64,000 nt of DNA from Bacillota bacterium (GCA_023423045.1 JAFAGA010000059.1:1-64000), one strand, 5' to 3'; shown: positions 7,236-16,649, numbered from the stretch's first letter. Numbers and translations are program-made. The notes: generated by a model not told the origin, from the letters alone.

Positions 7236-7826
7236 CTATGATGATTCTGTTCTTCGGACTAATGCATAAATCCAGTCGCCATCCTGACCCGCTCTTTGAT
7301 CCGAACATATATCCATATCAATGATATCCAAGTTCTCAAACTTTCCAATCAGTTCCTTCAGGGATTTGGTATGGTAATCCTTGTAATAACGACCATCCCG
7401 CTCACCTTCATAATCTCCGTAATGAAAGGACATGAAAAGTATACCATTTATCTTTAGGCTATTAATTACCTTTGTAAAGATTGCCTCTATCTCATCGCCA
7501 GGGACATGCACCAAAGATGCACAAGCCCATATTCCGTCAAACACCTCGTTAAAATCCATTTCAGCAAATGATAGATGTAATACATCCTGTCCGATATGTA
7601 TACTGGCTAAATCACACATTTCTTCAGATGCATCCATCGCAGTCACATCGAAACCACAGGAAATAAAATATGCGCTGTCTCTTCCGGAACCGCAGCCCAT
7701 GTCCAATATGCTTGCACCCTCCTGCAACCGTGCCGTAAAAAGCTCCCAGCAATCCTCCATATTAATATCTACTGTATCTTCGAAATACTTAACTGCGTTC
7801 TTATCATAATACTCTATCGAGTCCAA
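7236..7826 (-). CDS. Class I SAM-dependent methyltransferase
   Basis: This 196-residue protein has SAM motif I ILDMGCGSGRD at residues 40-50. An acidic residue ends strand 2 (VTAMDAS), and the motif IV region is GIWACASLVHVP. It resembles TehB/UbiE-type small-molecule methyltransferases; the substrate cannot be told. The start is a TTG: GGAGGG lies 9 bases upstream and no ATG is available. It is a monocistronic minus-strand unit. Confidence 0.8.
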   Translation of the reverse strand: MDSIEYYDKNAVKYFEDTVDINMEDCWELFTARLQEGASILDMGCGSGRDSAYFISCGFDVTAMDASEEMCDLASIHIGQDVLHLSFAEMDFNEVFDGIWACASLVHVPGDEIEAIFTKVINSLKINGILFMSFHYGDYEGERDGRYYKDYHTKSLKELIGKFENLDIIDMDICSDQRAGQDGDWIYALVRRTESS

Positions 7827-7950
7827 TGAATTATCCCTCCTTCATAAACAAGCTAATTATAACAAATATAATTTAATATTTCCAGCACTTTTCCCTGAAA
7901 TCATAAATTCTTAATAAATATAAAAAAAGCTATGGAAAATAGGTAAGAAA

Positions 7951-7959
7951 TGCTATAAT
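7951..7959 (+). promoter_or_regulatory. Extended -10 promoter of the thioesterase gene
   Basis: TGCTATAAT (7951-7959) is a TGnTATAAT extended -10. Transcription would start near 7966, so an ATG exactly at 7966 would be leaderless. This argues for the downstream start at 7996. Confidence 0.55.
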
Positions 7960-7995
7960 AGAAAAATGGCAGAAACTCAGAAAGGCAGTGGGAAA

Positions 7996-8718
7996 ATGTA
8001 TACGTTTCAAAGCAGGGTCAGGTACAGCGAATTAAACCATCAGAAGGAATGTCTTGACCCATCCTCAATCATAAACTATTTTCAGGATTGCAGCACCTTT
8101 CAGTCCGAGGATATGAACCGCGGGCTGGCTTACCTCAGTGCCAACCATAAGATATGGATGCTTAACAGCTGGCAGCTGCAGCTTATGCGGCCGATCCGCC
8201 TGGGTGAGGAAATAACCATCGGCACCTGGCCCTATGATTTTAAGGGTTTTTACGGATACCGAAACTTCATTATGAAGAACATGCAGGAGGAAACCCTAGC
8301 CGTAGCGAATTCCATCTGGGTCTATATGGACACTCTGACCCAAAGACCCGCCAGGATCCCCGAGGACCTGAACGGATACACCATTGAGCCTCCCTATCCG
8401 ATGGAACATGCGGATCGTAAAATTGAAATCAACTGCCTATGCGAACCGCAGTCTCCGTTTTATGTAATGAAATCCAATATCGACTCGTATAATCACGTAA
8501 ATAACGGGCAATACATTAAGATAGCGGAGCAGTATCTCCCGGACCATTTTATGATACATTCCATGCGGGCGGAGTACCGCATGCAGGCGGTTCTCGGCGA
8601 TTGCATCATACCAAAGGTTGCCCGGGAGGAAAACAGATATCTTGTTATTCTGACCTCCAGTGACGATAAGCCCTATTCCATTGTGGAATTTGGCGGGCAT
8701 CATACGGAGGAAACCTGA
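7996..8718 (+). CDS. Acyl-ACP thioesterase
   Basis: The protein has 240 residues with the double hot-dog arrangement of bacterial FatA/FatB-like thioesterases. The N-terminal half has RVRYSELNHQKECLDPSSIINYFQD and FYGYRNF; the C-terminal half has the catalytic-loop-like SNIDSYNHVNNGQYI. It releases fatty acids from acyl carrier protein. The frame is open from 7966, but the promoter -10 at 7954-7959 makes ATG 7996 with upstream GGCAGTGGG more likely; this choice is moderately sure. It is followed after 74 bases by the cvfB-like gene, possibly co-transcribed. Confidence 0.82.
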   Translation: MYTFQSRVRYSELNHQKECLDPSSIINYFQDCSTFQSEDMNRGLAYLSANHKIWMLNSWQLQLMRPIRLGEEITIGTWPYDFKGFYGYRNFIMKNMQEETLAVANSIWVYMDTLTQRPARIPEDLNGYTIEPPYPMEHADRKIEINCLCEPQSPFYVMKSNIDSYNHVNNGQYIKIAEQYLPDHFMIHSMRAEYRMQAVLGDCIIPKVAREENRYLVILTSSDDKPYSIVEFGGHHTEET

Positions 8719-8792
8719 TGCATCCTCCGTCAGCGGGAATAAGGAAAAGAAGAAGCTCCTCAGATAAGCTGTAAAAAGAAAGGGATCATATC

Positions 8793-9629
8793 ATGATTGA
8801 ATTAGGAAAATATCAAACTCTTGAGGTTGTAAAGAAAACAGAGTTCGGATTATACCTGGGCGCAGAAGGGAAGACTTCCCGTCACACCATACTTCTTCCC
8901 ATCAAGGAAGCTCCGGAAGGTGCTGCTTCGGGCGATGAATTACTTGTCTTTGTATATAAGGATTCTGAGGACCGGGAAATCGCAACCACCCTCAAGGTCC
9001 CGGTTACCATAGGGAGCCTGGCCGTGCTGAAGGTTAAGCAAGTCACTCCCATTGGCGCCTTCCTGGACTGGGGGCTGATGAAAGATTTGCTGCTGCCCTA
9101 TAAGGAGCAGACCAAAAAGGTGGAGGAAGGGGATCCGGTATTGATTACCCTGTATGTAGATAAAAGCCAGCGTCTCTGTGCGACGATGAAAGTATATGAT
9201 TTACTCCAAACCGATTCTCCTTATCAGAAGGAGGATATGGTGGAGGGAACTGTCTATGATACCATTGATGCTTTTGGCCTCTTTGTCGCCGTAGATAATA
9301 AATATTCCGGAATGCTTCCTAAAAACGAAGTGTTTAGCCCCGTAAAAATCGGAGATACCGTGAAAGCAAGGGTAATTCAGGTCCGTGAGGATGGTAAGCT
9401 AACCCTCAGTCTCAGGGAAAAAGCCCATGTTCAAATGGACAGTGATGCAGAGATCATACTGGCCAAATTAAAGACAGCCGGCGGACAGCTTCCTTTTCAT
9501 GACGGTTCCGACCCTGAGAGCATCCGGCAGGAATTTAATATGAGCAAAAACGCATTCAAAAGGGCAATTGGCAAATTATATAAGGCAGGAACTATTACCA
9601 TTACCGAGGATGGAATCCGGTTATCGTAA
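8793..9629 (+). CDS. CvfB/YitL-like S1-domain RNA-binding protein
   Basis: The 278-residue protein has the CvfB layout: an N-terminal S1-like fold (1-65), a second S1 region (about 70-135, IGAFLDWGLMKDLLLP), a third S1 domain (145-215, VEGTVYDTIDAFGLFV and GDTVKARVIQVREDGKLTLSLR), and a C-terminal winged helix (225-278, MSKNAFKRAIGKLYKAGTI). In other Firmicutes CvfB binds RNA and affects virulence-factor expression. ATG 8793 follows AAAGGGA at suitable spacing. Confidence 0.88.
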   Translation: MIELGKYQTLEVVKKTEFGLYLGAEGKTSRHTILLPIKEAPEGAASGDELLVFVYKDSEDREIATTLKVPVTIGSLAVLKVKQVTPIGAFLDWGLMKDLLLPYKEQTKKVEEGDPVLITLYVDKSQRLCATMKVYDLLQTDSPYQKEDMVEGTVYDTIDAFGLFVAVDNKYSGMLPKNEVFSPVKIGDTVKARVIQVREDGKLTLSLREKAHVQMDSDAEIILAKLKTAGGQLPFHDGSDPESIRQEFNMSKNAFKRAIGKLYKAGTITITEDGIRLS

Positions 9630-9671
9630 CAGCTCCTGCCTATGGAGTGTTTGTTCCTATAAGAATCAATA

Positions 9672-10079
9672 TTAATACTCCAAAAAACGCATTCTGGGAT
9701 TATCTTTATCCTTCACTTTCGATTCCTGAACCGGTTTCTCGGCAGGATAGAGATTCCCCAGCCCTTTCGTAAGCTTGTCCTTACATTCTTTACAGTAGCG
9801 GCCTGTTTTTATTATTACCCCGCAGCTTTCACATTCGAGGCCAATCATAGAATCCTCTGTGAAGGTGAGCCGTTCTTCGCGTATCCATTGCTTTATCTGC
9901 GCTATGGGAACCTCAAATTCCTCTGACACCTCCTGCATACCTACCCGCGGATGATCATATATGTACTCCTTGACCTCTTCAAACTTGAGATCAAGTGCAC
10001 GTAAGCATGACGGACACAACGGCGGTCCGGAAATATAATTGAATAATTTACTGCATGATTTGCAATTTCGTACGTCCAT
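9672..10079 (-). CDS. yvyF: YvyF-type flagellar operon protein
   Basis: The 135-residue protein has an N-terminal zinc knuckle (NCKSCSKLFN and LCPSCLRAL), a central helix-turn-helix-like segment (GMQEVSEEFEVPIAQIKQWI), and a second zinc ribbon (LECESCGVIIKTGRYCKEC). This matches the YvyF family found beside comF and flgM in Bacillus and clostridia. Its exact role in flagellar regulation is unsettled. It starts 11 bases after the comF stop, so it is in the same transcript. Confidence 0.85.
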   Translation of the reverse strand: MDVRNCKSCSKLFNYISGPPLCPSCLRALDLKFEEVKEYIYDHPRVGMQEVSEEFEVPIAQIKQWIREERLTFTEDSMIGLECESCGVIIKTGRYCKECKDKLTKGLGNLYPAEKPVQESKVKDKDNPRMRFLEY

Positions 10080-10090
10080 ACTCTAACCTC

Positions 10091-10813
10091 CTAATAACCT
10101 TTTCCTATGCATAAAACAATAAAATACACTTCTTTTACCCCATTTGATTTCAATACATTGGTGCAGGCCTCCACGGTACTTCCCGTGGTATAGATGTCAT
10201 CCACCAGTAAAACCCTGTCCAGCTGAGAAAGTTGTTTGCCGCCTTCATTTTTGTTGATCTGGAAGGCTTCTGCCAGATTCTTAAGCCTCTCCTTGTCGCT
10301 TAGCTTCTTTTGAGGCAGAGTTTTTTTATACCTTACCAGAAGCTTTGAGTATACCGGCAGCTGCAGCTCTCTGCCGATTCCTTTCGCCAGAATATCCGCC
10401 TGGTTATATCCTCTTTCAAGATACTTGCTCCGGTGGATCGGAACCGGAACAATCGCCTCCGGCGATAATCTCCTTATGGCTTCACCATAGAGCCGAGCGA
10501 TTTCCTGGATATAAAAAACAGAATATTCTTTTCTTCCGCGATATTTAAAGCCTGCGACGGAAGCTCTCATAGCTTCATTGTATGCCCAGACAGCATATCC
10601 CCCGTCATAATGGAAATTCTTACGCCGGCAATCGCTGCAATACTCCTGCTCCTCATACTCAATGGGTTTACCGCAGCGCTTGCACCTGGGCTCCTCAATA
10701 TACACCAATTTTTCTCTGCAACTCCGGCAAATCCTCTGCCCCCTGGGAAGAACAATCTCTTCGCAGACCGGGCAGCGAACCGGATACAGAATATCCAGCA
10801 GCACCTGTAACAA
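10091..10813 (-). CDS. comF: ComF-family phosphoribosyltransferase-like protein
   Basis: The product has about 240 residues. A four-cysteine zinc-ribbon region lies near the N-terminus (RCPVCEE, ICRSC) with a second CxxC set (CKRCG, CSDC). The C-terminal PRTase fold contains the PRPP loop VLLVDDIYTTGST. ComFC homologues act in DNA uptake for competence. A longer frame with ATG at 10867 would overlap the upstream gene by 38 bases. The TTG at 10813 is preferred because AAGGAGG sits 5-6 bases before it and directly after the stop of the upstream gene. It is the middle gene of a three-gene operon. Confidence 0.85.
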   Translation of the reverse strand: MLQVLLDILYPVRCPVCEEIVLPRGQRICRSCREKLVYIEEPRCKRCGKPIEYEEQEYCSDCRRKNFHYDGGYAVWAYNEAMRASVAGFKYRGRKEYSVFYIQEIARLYGEAIRRLSPEAIVPVPIHRSKYLERGYNQADILAKGIGRELQLPVYSKLLVRYKKTLPQKKLSDKERLKNLAEAFQINKNEGGKQLSQLDRVLLVDDIYTTGSTVEACTNVLKSNGVKEVYFIVLCIGKGY

Positions 10814-10829
10814 TGCTTCCTCCTTAGAT

Positions 10830-11741
10830 CTATGCAAATAGCTTCGTGGGATATTCTCCCCTCTCAATCAATGCACGAATTGATTTCACAACGGCTTCCT
10901 TATCTTCCTTATAGGTTACACCGAACCAGCGATCCGAAGTTCTTCTTACTACTACCTCCGCCTGGCCGGATTGAATAAGTTCTCCCACCACAGTTGGTAA
11001 AAGGTATTCTTTCTTAATCTCATTCTGGTCAATCGAGGAAAGAAAACGGACAAAGCCTTTCTCCAGAGCTTCAAACAGCCCAGGCTTAAAACCCCACATA
11101 TTCATTGACACAATGCTGTCCAACTCGATTGTAATATCCTCACCGGCACCATTCTTTGCTTTGGCACAATTGCCTGCCGGCTCGATCCCGGAGGTTTCTG
11201 TAATCTCTACCAGCAGCCCTGCCTCATTGGCCCTGCACACTCCCCGGGTCACCGTTCCATTCTCGCTCAGGGTATTCCCCAGGATAAATCCTGCCATACA
11301 ATATTGATTATCCCTAAAGGTTCTGTCATTCAGGAACTGATATATCAATCGAAACGCTTCCGCACCATAATAATCATCTGCATTAATTACAGCAAAAGGT
11401 TCCTTCACAACATCCTTGCAGCACAGAACTGCTTGTCCGGTTCCCCAGGGTTTCGTCCGCTGCTGGGGCTTTGTAAATCCCTCCGGCAGTGCTTCCAACT
11501 CCTGGAATACATATTCCACCCGTATCAGCTTTTCTATCCGATTGCCTATAATCTCCTTAAAGTCCTGTTCCAAATCCTTACGGATGATAAAAACTATCTT
11601 ATTAAACCCTGCCTTCATCGCATCATGGATAGAGTAGTCCATAATAATCTCGCCGCCGGGCCCTACAGGCTCCAACTGCTTAATTCCTCCGTATCTGCTC
11701 CCCATTCCTGCTGCCATAATAACCAGTGAAGTATCAGCCAC
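10830..11741 (-). CDS. Nucleotidyltransferase, sugar-phosphate type
   Basis: The 303-residue Rossmann-like NTP-transferase begins with VIMAAGMGSRYGGIKQLEPVG, the GxGxR...K loop that binds NTP and sugar phosphate. AVINADDYYG (about residues 115-124) supplies the metal-binding acidic residues. It resembles glucose-1-phosphate uridylyl/thymidylyltransferases, but the substrate cannot be fixed from sequence. The start is a GTG behind GGAGGAGATG. It is the first gene of the unit with comF and yvyF and may supply sugars for envelope or flagellin glycosylation, which is only inference. Confidence 0.8.
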   Translation of the reverse strand: MADTSLVIMAAGMGSRYGGIKQLEPVGPGGEIIMDYSIHDAMKAGFNKIVFIIRKDLEQDFKEIIGNRIEKLIRVEYVFQELEALPEGFTKPQQRTKPWGTGQAVLCCKDVVKEPFAVINADDYYGAEAFRLIYQFLNDRTFRDNQYCMAGFILGNTLSENGTVTRGVCRANEAGLLVEITETSGIEPAGNCAKAKNGAGEDITIELDSIVSMNMWGFKPGLFEALEKGFVRFLSSIDQNEIKKEYLLPTVVGELIQSGQAEVVVRRTSDRWFGVTYKEDKEAVVKSIRALIERGEYPTKLFA

Positions 11742-11884
11742 AATCCATCTCCTCCTGTTCTAATGCCCGGTCCTCTCCTGCATTGTCCTTACCTTATGCT
11801 TATTATATCGTACTAATTAGAAAAATGCACCATAAAATTACTAATTAATTTTCCTGCCATTACTGCCATGATTTATTGTGGCAC

Positions 11885-11939
11885 AAAAAGACACGGAATA
11901 TCCATGACTGCTGCAATCCTGTCCCGAATCTCCGTGCCT
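11885..11939 (-). terminator. Terminator of recD2
   Basis: On the minus strand AGGCACGGA pairs with TCCGTGTCT (one G-U pair) across a 33-nt loop and is followed by a run of T (11885-11889 complement). Confidence 0.5.
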
Positions 11940-12000
11940 GTTCTCCTCTTCTTGCACAAACCAGCTTCTAAATATATTATCTGTTTCTTATGAAATCATC

Positions 12001-14217
12001 CTATCTAAGCTCTTTAATCCGGTCACACAGTCCGGAATATCGGCTTTGTTCGTTCTTGTTTCCTATCATGAACTGAAGCATGGTATCACTTCCAACGATG
12101 GTTACACAGCTCTTAGCCCGAGTGACCGCAGTATATAAAAGATTGCGGTTAAACAGCAGCCTGGGCCCGTCAAGAATCGGAAGAATCACCGCCGGATATT
12201 CACTCCCCTGAGATTTGTGAATGGTTACCGCATAAGCCAGCTCCAATTCATCCAACTGGTTAAAGCCATAGTCCACAATACGGTTATCATCGAATTCCAC
12301 CAGCAGATGCTCTGAAAAAAGATTGATTTCTTTGATTTCTCCGGCATCACCGTTGAATACACCTGTACCCGTCTGTGTTGCAACTCCAAAGCTGTTTCTG
12401 ATTTCCCAGGCAATCTGGTAATTATTTTTAATCTGCATCACTTTATCTCCCTCACGGAAGATAGTCTCATGATACTCCTTTTCCCTCTTTCCCTCAGAGG
12501 CAGGGTTTAAGGCCTGCTGAAGCAGCTGGTTGAGTCTCTCCACACCCAGTTCTCCCTTTCGCATAGGTGTAAGCACCTGGATATCAAAGGGTGTGGCATT
12601 CACATAATTCGGCAGTTTATTCTTAATCAGGTTGATCATAACCGCAGCGATTACATTGGCATCCTCTCTCTTCAGAAAGAAAAAGTCCCTGCTCTTATTA
12701 TCCAGACGGATTTGGTCCCCGTCATTAATCTTATGGGCGTTAACAATAATATCGCTATCCGCTGCCTGCCGGAAGATTTTGGTCAGCTTAACTACGTTAA
12801 AACAATGAGAATCAATGATATCCCTCAGCACATTTCCCGGGCCGACGCTGGGAAGCTGATTCACATCCCCTACAAGGATCAGCCTGGTTCCTACGGAAAC
12901 CGCCTTGAGCAGCGCGTGCATCAGACTGATATCCACCATGGACATTTCATCGATGATCAATACATCCGTCTCCAGGGGATTTAATTCATTCCGCTCAAAA
13001 TTGAATTTATTCTCCTGTCCTTCCGCCATCTTGGACAGCTCCAGAAGCCGATGGATGGTCTTTGCCTCATAGCCCGTAGTCTCTGCCATTCTCTTTGCCG
13101 CTCTCCCGGTAGGGGCTGCCATCAGAATATCCATTCCTTCCGATTCAAAGAATTTTATAATGGTATTGATGGTCGTTGTCTTGCCGGTCCCCGGCCCGCC
13201 GGTAATAATCAGCAGACCGTTGCCTGCCGCCTCGGCAACCGCCGTTCTCTGCTGCTCCTCCAGCTCTATCTCGAACTGCTCTTCAATCGCCGTTATCCTT
13301 TTTCGAACCGTATCCGGAGAAAGCTCATAGCGGATATTCAGATCATGAAGCATTCTGGAAGCATTCAGCTCCATATAGTAATAAACTGAGGAATAAATAT
13401 GTTTCTCAGGACCATCATCCTTAATTATAATCTTCTTCTCCAGCGTGAGTGTTGTGAGCTGCCTGAAAATCATCTCATCCTCCGCCATCAGAAGTGCCTT
13501 TGACCTCTGCAGCAGATCATGCTCCGGAAGATAGACATGCCCGTCTGCGCTGGCCTGGAGCAAAACATACAGAACACCTGCCTTAATACGGTAGTCGGAA
13601 TCATAGCCAATTCCAATTTTTCTGGCTATTTCATCCGCTGTCTTAAAGCCCACTCCGGAGATGTCCTCTGCCAGCATATAAGGATTCTCTTTCAGAATAT
13701 CATACATCCTCCGGCCATATTCCGTGTAGATTTTCACCGCAAGATTCCCGGATATGCCATACTGCTGCAAAAACATCATGGCACTGCGCATATCCCTTTT
13801 CTCCTCGAACTGGCAATAAATCTCCCTGGCCATTCTGGCGCTGATCCCCTTTATTTCAGCCAGGCGTTCCGACTCCTCCTCAATGATTCGAAAGGTATCC
13901 GCCTTGAACTTTTTAACGATTCTCTTGGCCAGCGCTTCGCCGATTCCTTTGATTGCCCCCGAACTCAGATATCGCTCGATGGAATACAAATCCTTGGGCT
14001 CTTGTATCTCATAGGAACTGATAATGAATTGCTGTCCATATACCGGATGCTCCGTATAATCTCCGGTTAAAAGGACAAATTCACCTTCGCTGATAAAGGG
14101 AAACGTACCTACACAAGTCATCTCCTCATCCTCCATATGAAGGCTCAGCACGGTATATCCATTTTCATCGTTACGAAAAACGATACGCCCTATATATCCT
14201 TCCACAATCTCAGACAT
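12001..14217 (-). CDS. recD2: RecD2-like ATP-dependent DNA helicase
   Basis: The 738-residue SF1B helicase has an N-terminal OB-like domain (GYIGRIVFRNDENGYTVL), helix-hairpin-helix repeats (SGAIKGIGEALAKRI, LAEIKGISARMAREI), Walker A ITGGPGTGKTTT, Walker B VLIIDEMSMVD, and late motifs including YAVTIHKSQGSEYP. It unwinds 5'-3' and acts in replication and repair where RecBCD is absent. ATG 14217 is preferred over an in-frame ATG 36 bases upstream because GGAGG lies 5 bases before it. Confidence 0.94.
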   Translation of the reverse strand: MSEIVEGYIGRIVFRNDENGYTVLSLHMEDEEMTCVGTFPFISEGEFVLLTGDYTEHPVYGQQFIISSYEIQEPKDLYSIERYLSSGAIKGIGEALAKRIVKKFKADTFRIIEEESERLAEIKGISARMAREIYCQFEEKRDMRSAMMFLQQYGISGNLAVKIYTEYGRRMYDILKENPYMLAEDISGVGFKTADEIARKIGIGYDSDYRIKAGVLYVLLQASADGHVYLPEHDLLQRSKALLMAEDEMIFRQLTTLTLEKKIIIKDDGPEKHIYSSVYYYMELNASRMLHDLNIRYELSPDTVRKRITAIEEQFEIELEEQQRTAVAEAAGNGLLIITGGPGTGKTTTINTIIKFFESEGMDILMAAPTGRAAKRMAETTGYEAKTIHRLLELSKMAEGQENKFNFERNELNPLETDVLIIDEMSMVDISLMHALLKAVSVGTRLILVGDVNQLPSVGPGNVLRDIIDSHCFNVVKLTKIFRQAADSDIIVNAHKINDGDQIRLDNKSRDFFFLKREDANVIAAVMINLIKNKLPNYVNATPFDIQVLTPMRKGELGVERLNQLLQQALNPASEGKREKEYHETIFREGDKVMQIKNNYQIAWEIRNSFGVATQTGTGVFNGDAGEIKEINLFSEHLLVEFDDNRIVDYGFNQLDELELAYAVTIHKSQGSEYPAVILPILDGPRLLFNRNLLYTAVTRAKSCVTIVGSDTMLQFMIGNKNEQSRYSGLCDRIKELR

Positions 14218-14358
14218 ATTTTCCTCCAATTTATCCTGAAAAGAAAATGTCATCCCAACTCCATCCCAATAATCCGGATTTCAGTATGAAATGACATGAA
14301 AGTTTCTATCTTTTTAAATATGTATATAGCTTTTCCTATCAATAATCCGTGCTCTGTT

Positions 14359-14694
14359 TTATGAATTACGCTTCATTGATTCATAAAGCATCTGGGCAAT
14401 TCCCAGGCTTTTGCCCTCTGTAGCGCTTTTGGCAAACTCTTCATACAGCTTGTCACCAAATTGAGCGAGGTAATCATTTTCCTCTTCCTCGTCCTTCATA
14501 ATGGTCTTCTCCATCCCTTTAAATACCTGCTCAAGAAGATAGGACTCAAAGGACTTGCAAGCCTCCATCAACTCCTCATCCGTGGCCGCACCGCTGTTTT
14601 TCAGCGCACTTTCAAGGCCGGAGGTTTTGGTGGATTGGGGTAAATAGCTGGAGGTTATGGAATTAATTGAATCAGATCCGATCGATATATTCAT
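14359..14694 (-). CDS. flgJ: Flagellar rod-binding protein, FlgJ N-terminal type
   Basis: The 111-residue protein has the rod-binding domain of FlgJ (ACKSFESYLLEQVFKGMEKTI, DYLAQFGDKLYEEFAKSATEGKSLGIAQML) and lacks the peptidoglycan-hydrolase domain of enterobacterial FlgJ, as is usual in Firmicutes. It acts as a cap or scaffold for rod assembly. It lies 29 bases after flgG in the same direction. Confidence 0.88.
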   Translation of the reverse strand: MNISIGSDSINSITSSYLPQSTKTSGLESALKNSGAATDEELMEACKSFESYLLEQVFKGMEKTIMKDEEEENDYLAQFGDKLYEEFAKSATEGKSLGIAQMLYESMKRNS

Positions 14695-14723
14695 AGCATC
14701 TCCTTTTCCCGGGTAAAATGGTG

Positions 14724-15536
14724 TTATCTCAGATTATTCGCCTGCTGGAGCATCTCATCCGATGCCGTTATGATCTTGGAATTCATCTCATAGGCTCTCT
14801 GAGCTACAATTAAATTCACCATCTCATCCACTGCCTGTACATTGGAGCTTTCTAAATGACGCTGACGGATTCTGCTCTGGGTCAGAGACACGTCCTCATC
14901 TTCCAGGCGCGCTGTTCCGGAGGCATCTGTCTCCAACAGCAGACTGTTAGAACCCTTCTCCAGACCGGAGGGGTTATTAAATTGGGCAACACCGATCTTG
15001 ATACCAATGGGCACTGCCGACCCGGTTTCGTCCGGATAGCACAATTCTCCCTGTTCATTGATGGTAATATCGGATGTCGTATATTGATCCTCAATAACAA
15101 TCGGTTCCCTGCCGGTGCTCAGCACCGGATTACCGTCAGATGTCGCCAGAGTGACTCCGCCCGCACCAATCGCCAGCTGGAAGGATCCGTTCCTGGTATA
15201 CGCCGTCCTTCCATCCTCGGTCTCTATCATGAAGAAGCCATTGCCTTCCAGGGCAAAATCAAAATCATTGCCGGTCTCTGTCAGGGTTCCCTGGGTATAC
15301 TGGGAGGTAATTGCTGAATTCCTCACTCCAAGTCCCACCTGGATTCCCTGCGGCTTCGGATCTCCATTGTTATCTGTGGATTGCGCCTGTATTGTCTGGT
15401 ATAATAAGGATTTAAATTCTGCTGTTTCCTTCTTATAACCTGTTGTATTAATGTTAGCCAAATTATTGGATATCGTATCTACATTGGTCTGTTGCGAAAT
15501 CATCCCGGACGCTGCGGTCCATAAGGATCTCATCAT
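14724..15536 (-). CDS. flgG: Flagellar basal-body rod protein FlgG-like
   Basis: The 270-residue protein has the N-terminal rod signature (TNVDTISNNLANINTTGYKKE), a central FlgEFG domain (LEGNGFFMIE, YTRNGSFQL) and the C-terminal motif (LESSNVQAVDEMVNLIVAQRAYEMNSKII). The position after flgF, and mbl upstream, matches the Bacillus mbl-flhO-flhP order, so this would be FlhP/FlgG, a distal-rod subunit. GGAGGG precedes tandem ATGs. Confidence 0.9.
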   Translation of the reverse strand: MMRSLWTAASGMISQQTNVDTISNNLANINTTGYKKETAEFKSLLYQTIQAQSTDNNGDPKPQGIQVGLGVRNSAITSQYTQGTLTETGNDFDFALEGNGFFMIETEDGRTAYTRNGSFQLAIGAGGVTLATSDGNPVLSTGREPIVIEDQYTTSDITINEQGELCYPDETGSAVPIGIKIGVAQFNNPSGLEKGSNSLLLETDASGTARLEDEDVSLTQSRIRQRHLESSNVQAVDEMVNLIVAQRAYEMNSKIITASDEMLQQANNLR

Positions 15537-15571
15537 ATGCTTTCCCTCCTGATTATGCTGCCAATATTATA

Positions 15572-15749
15572 CCATAAGCACAAATGCTTATAGTATGCCG
15601 CTTTGCGGCAGGATGCGCACTCCCTTTGGTCGGTGCGGTATAATATCTGTCGATATTATAGCACAGGCAAAGGCCCTGTACTATTGGCACTCTGTGCCAG
15701 GATGCGCACTCCCTTTGGTCGGCGCGGTATAATATCTGTCGATATTATA
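15572..15749. repeat. Two tandem 89-bp structured repeat units
   Basis: Units 15572-15660 and 15661-15749 lie between flgF and flgG. Their last 50 bases (15611-15660 and 15700-15749) differ at a single position. Each unit has two variable hairpins, then the conserved core GGATGCGCACTCCCTTTGG, then a perfect 9-bp hairpin (TATAATATC TGTC GATATTATA, for example 15639-15660). The first-half hairpins differ in sequence but keep pairing: TGCCGC/GCGGCA in unit 1 and GGCAC/GTGCC in unit 2. A core-less third piece runs to about 15808. Confidence 0.85.
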
Positions 15750-15801
15750 CCATATGCACAAGCACCTGCGATATTGGCATTTCGTACCATAATATGTCAC
15801 A

Positions 15802-16575
15802 TTATACTTTGCCAACAGAATTAGCCGCAAGCTCCAATGTATTATCAATTGATTTTATCATCTTCTGGTTTGCTTCATAGGCTCTGGTTATGGTAATCAT
15901 TTCGACCATCTCGGATACTACATTCACATTGGACTGTTCTTTATATCCCTGTCTTACCAGTGCACTGCCCTCCGCCTCTACTGCGCCTTCCAGTGCCTGG
16001 TATCTTGTGTCGCCCTTCTTGGTCAAATAATCATAGTCTTCAAAATCCACGACCTGAAGAGTATCCAGATATACGCCATCTGCATAAAGACCTCCGACCG
16101 CGTCAACCACTACCTCTGCCGCATCAACAGGTACTTGTATCTCTCCGCCCTCTCCCATCAGATGATTTCCATCCTCGTCCACGATGTAACCATCCCTGGT
16201 CATGGTAAATGAGCCGTTTCGTGTATATTGCGTGCTTACATTACCTGCCCTGTCCGTTACCGACAAAGCAAAAAAGCCTTTTCCCTCCAACGCTAAATCA
16301 TAGGTGCCAGCGGTCCTTCTCAGAGACCCTTGTCTATAATCGGTATATACTTCGCCCAGCTTCACTCCCAAGCTCATATTACCGATGGGACGGTCATTAT
16401 AAGACTCGGAAGCGTCCCTGATTTTAATTGTCAGCATCTCATCAAAGGCCTGGTTGGTTACGCTTTCTTCTTTGTAACCGACAGTAGCTGAATTCGCAAG
16501 ATTATTAGCGATGATATCCAGCCTTTTTTGCTCGTTGGCCATACCGGTATAAGCCGTGTATAATCCTCTTACCAT
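15802..16575 (-). CDS. flgF: Flagellar basal-body rod protein FlgF-like
   Basis: The 257-residue protein has the rod signature (RLDIIANNLANSATVGYKEES), FlgEFG core (LEGKGFFALS, QYTRNGSFTMTRDG) and C-terminal motif (QSNVNVVSEMVEMITITRAYEANQKMI). The ATG at 16575 (MVRGLYTAYTG) is preferred over one 42 bases upstream because AAGGGG lies at the right distance and rod proteins start with this segment. It corresponds to FlhO in the Bacillus order mbl-flhO-flhP. The repeat array lies directly after its stop. Confidence 0.88.
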   Translation of the reverse strand: MVRGLYTAYTGMANEQKRLDIIANNLANSATVGYKEESVTNQAFDEMLTIKIRDASESYNDRPIGNMSLGVKLGEVYTDYRQGSLRRTAGTYDLALEGKGFFALSVTDRAGNVSTQYTRNGSFTMTRDGYIVDEDGNHLMGEGGEIQVPVDAAEVVVDAVGGLYADGVYLDTLQVVDFEDYDYLTKKGDTRYQALEGAVEAEGSALVRQGYKEQSNVNVVSEMVEMITITRAYEANQKMIKSIDNTLELAANSVGKV

Positions 16576-16649
16576 ACCATCAAACCCCTTCCCTGCATTT
16601 AGTACTGCATTGCGCAAGTATCGCTTAATTCAGCACTAAGGTTTTCTCT

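Noticed and set aside
10814..10867. Longer N-terminus of ComF overlapping the nucleotidyltransferase gene
   Set aside because: A TTG at 10813 with AAGGAGG directly upstream explains the start without a 38-base overlap.
15572..15749. CRISPR-like repeat-spacer pattern
   Set aside because: Only two units, the variable parts are themselves hairpins, and no cas genes are present.
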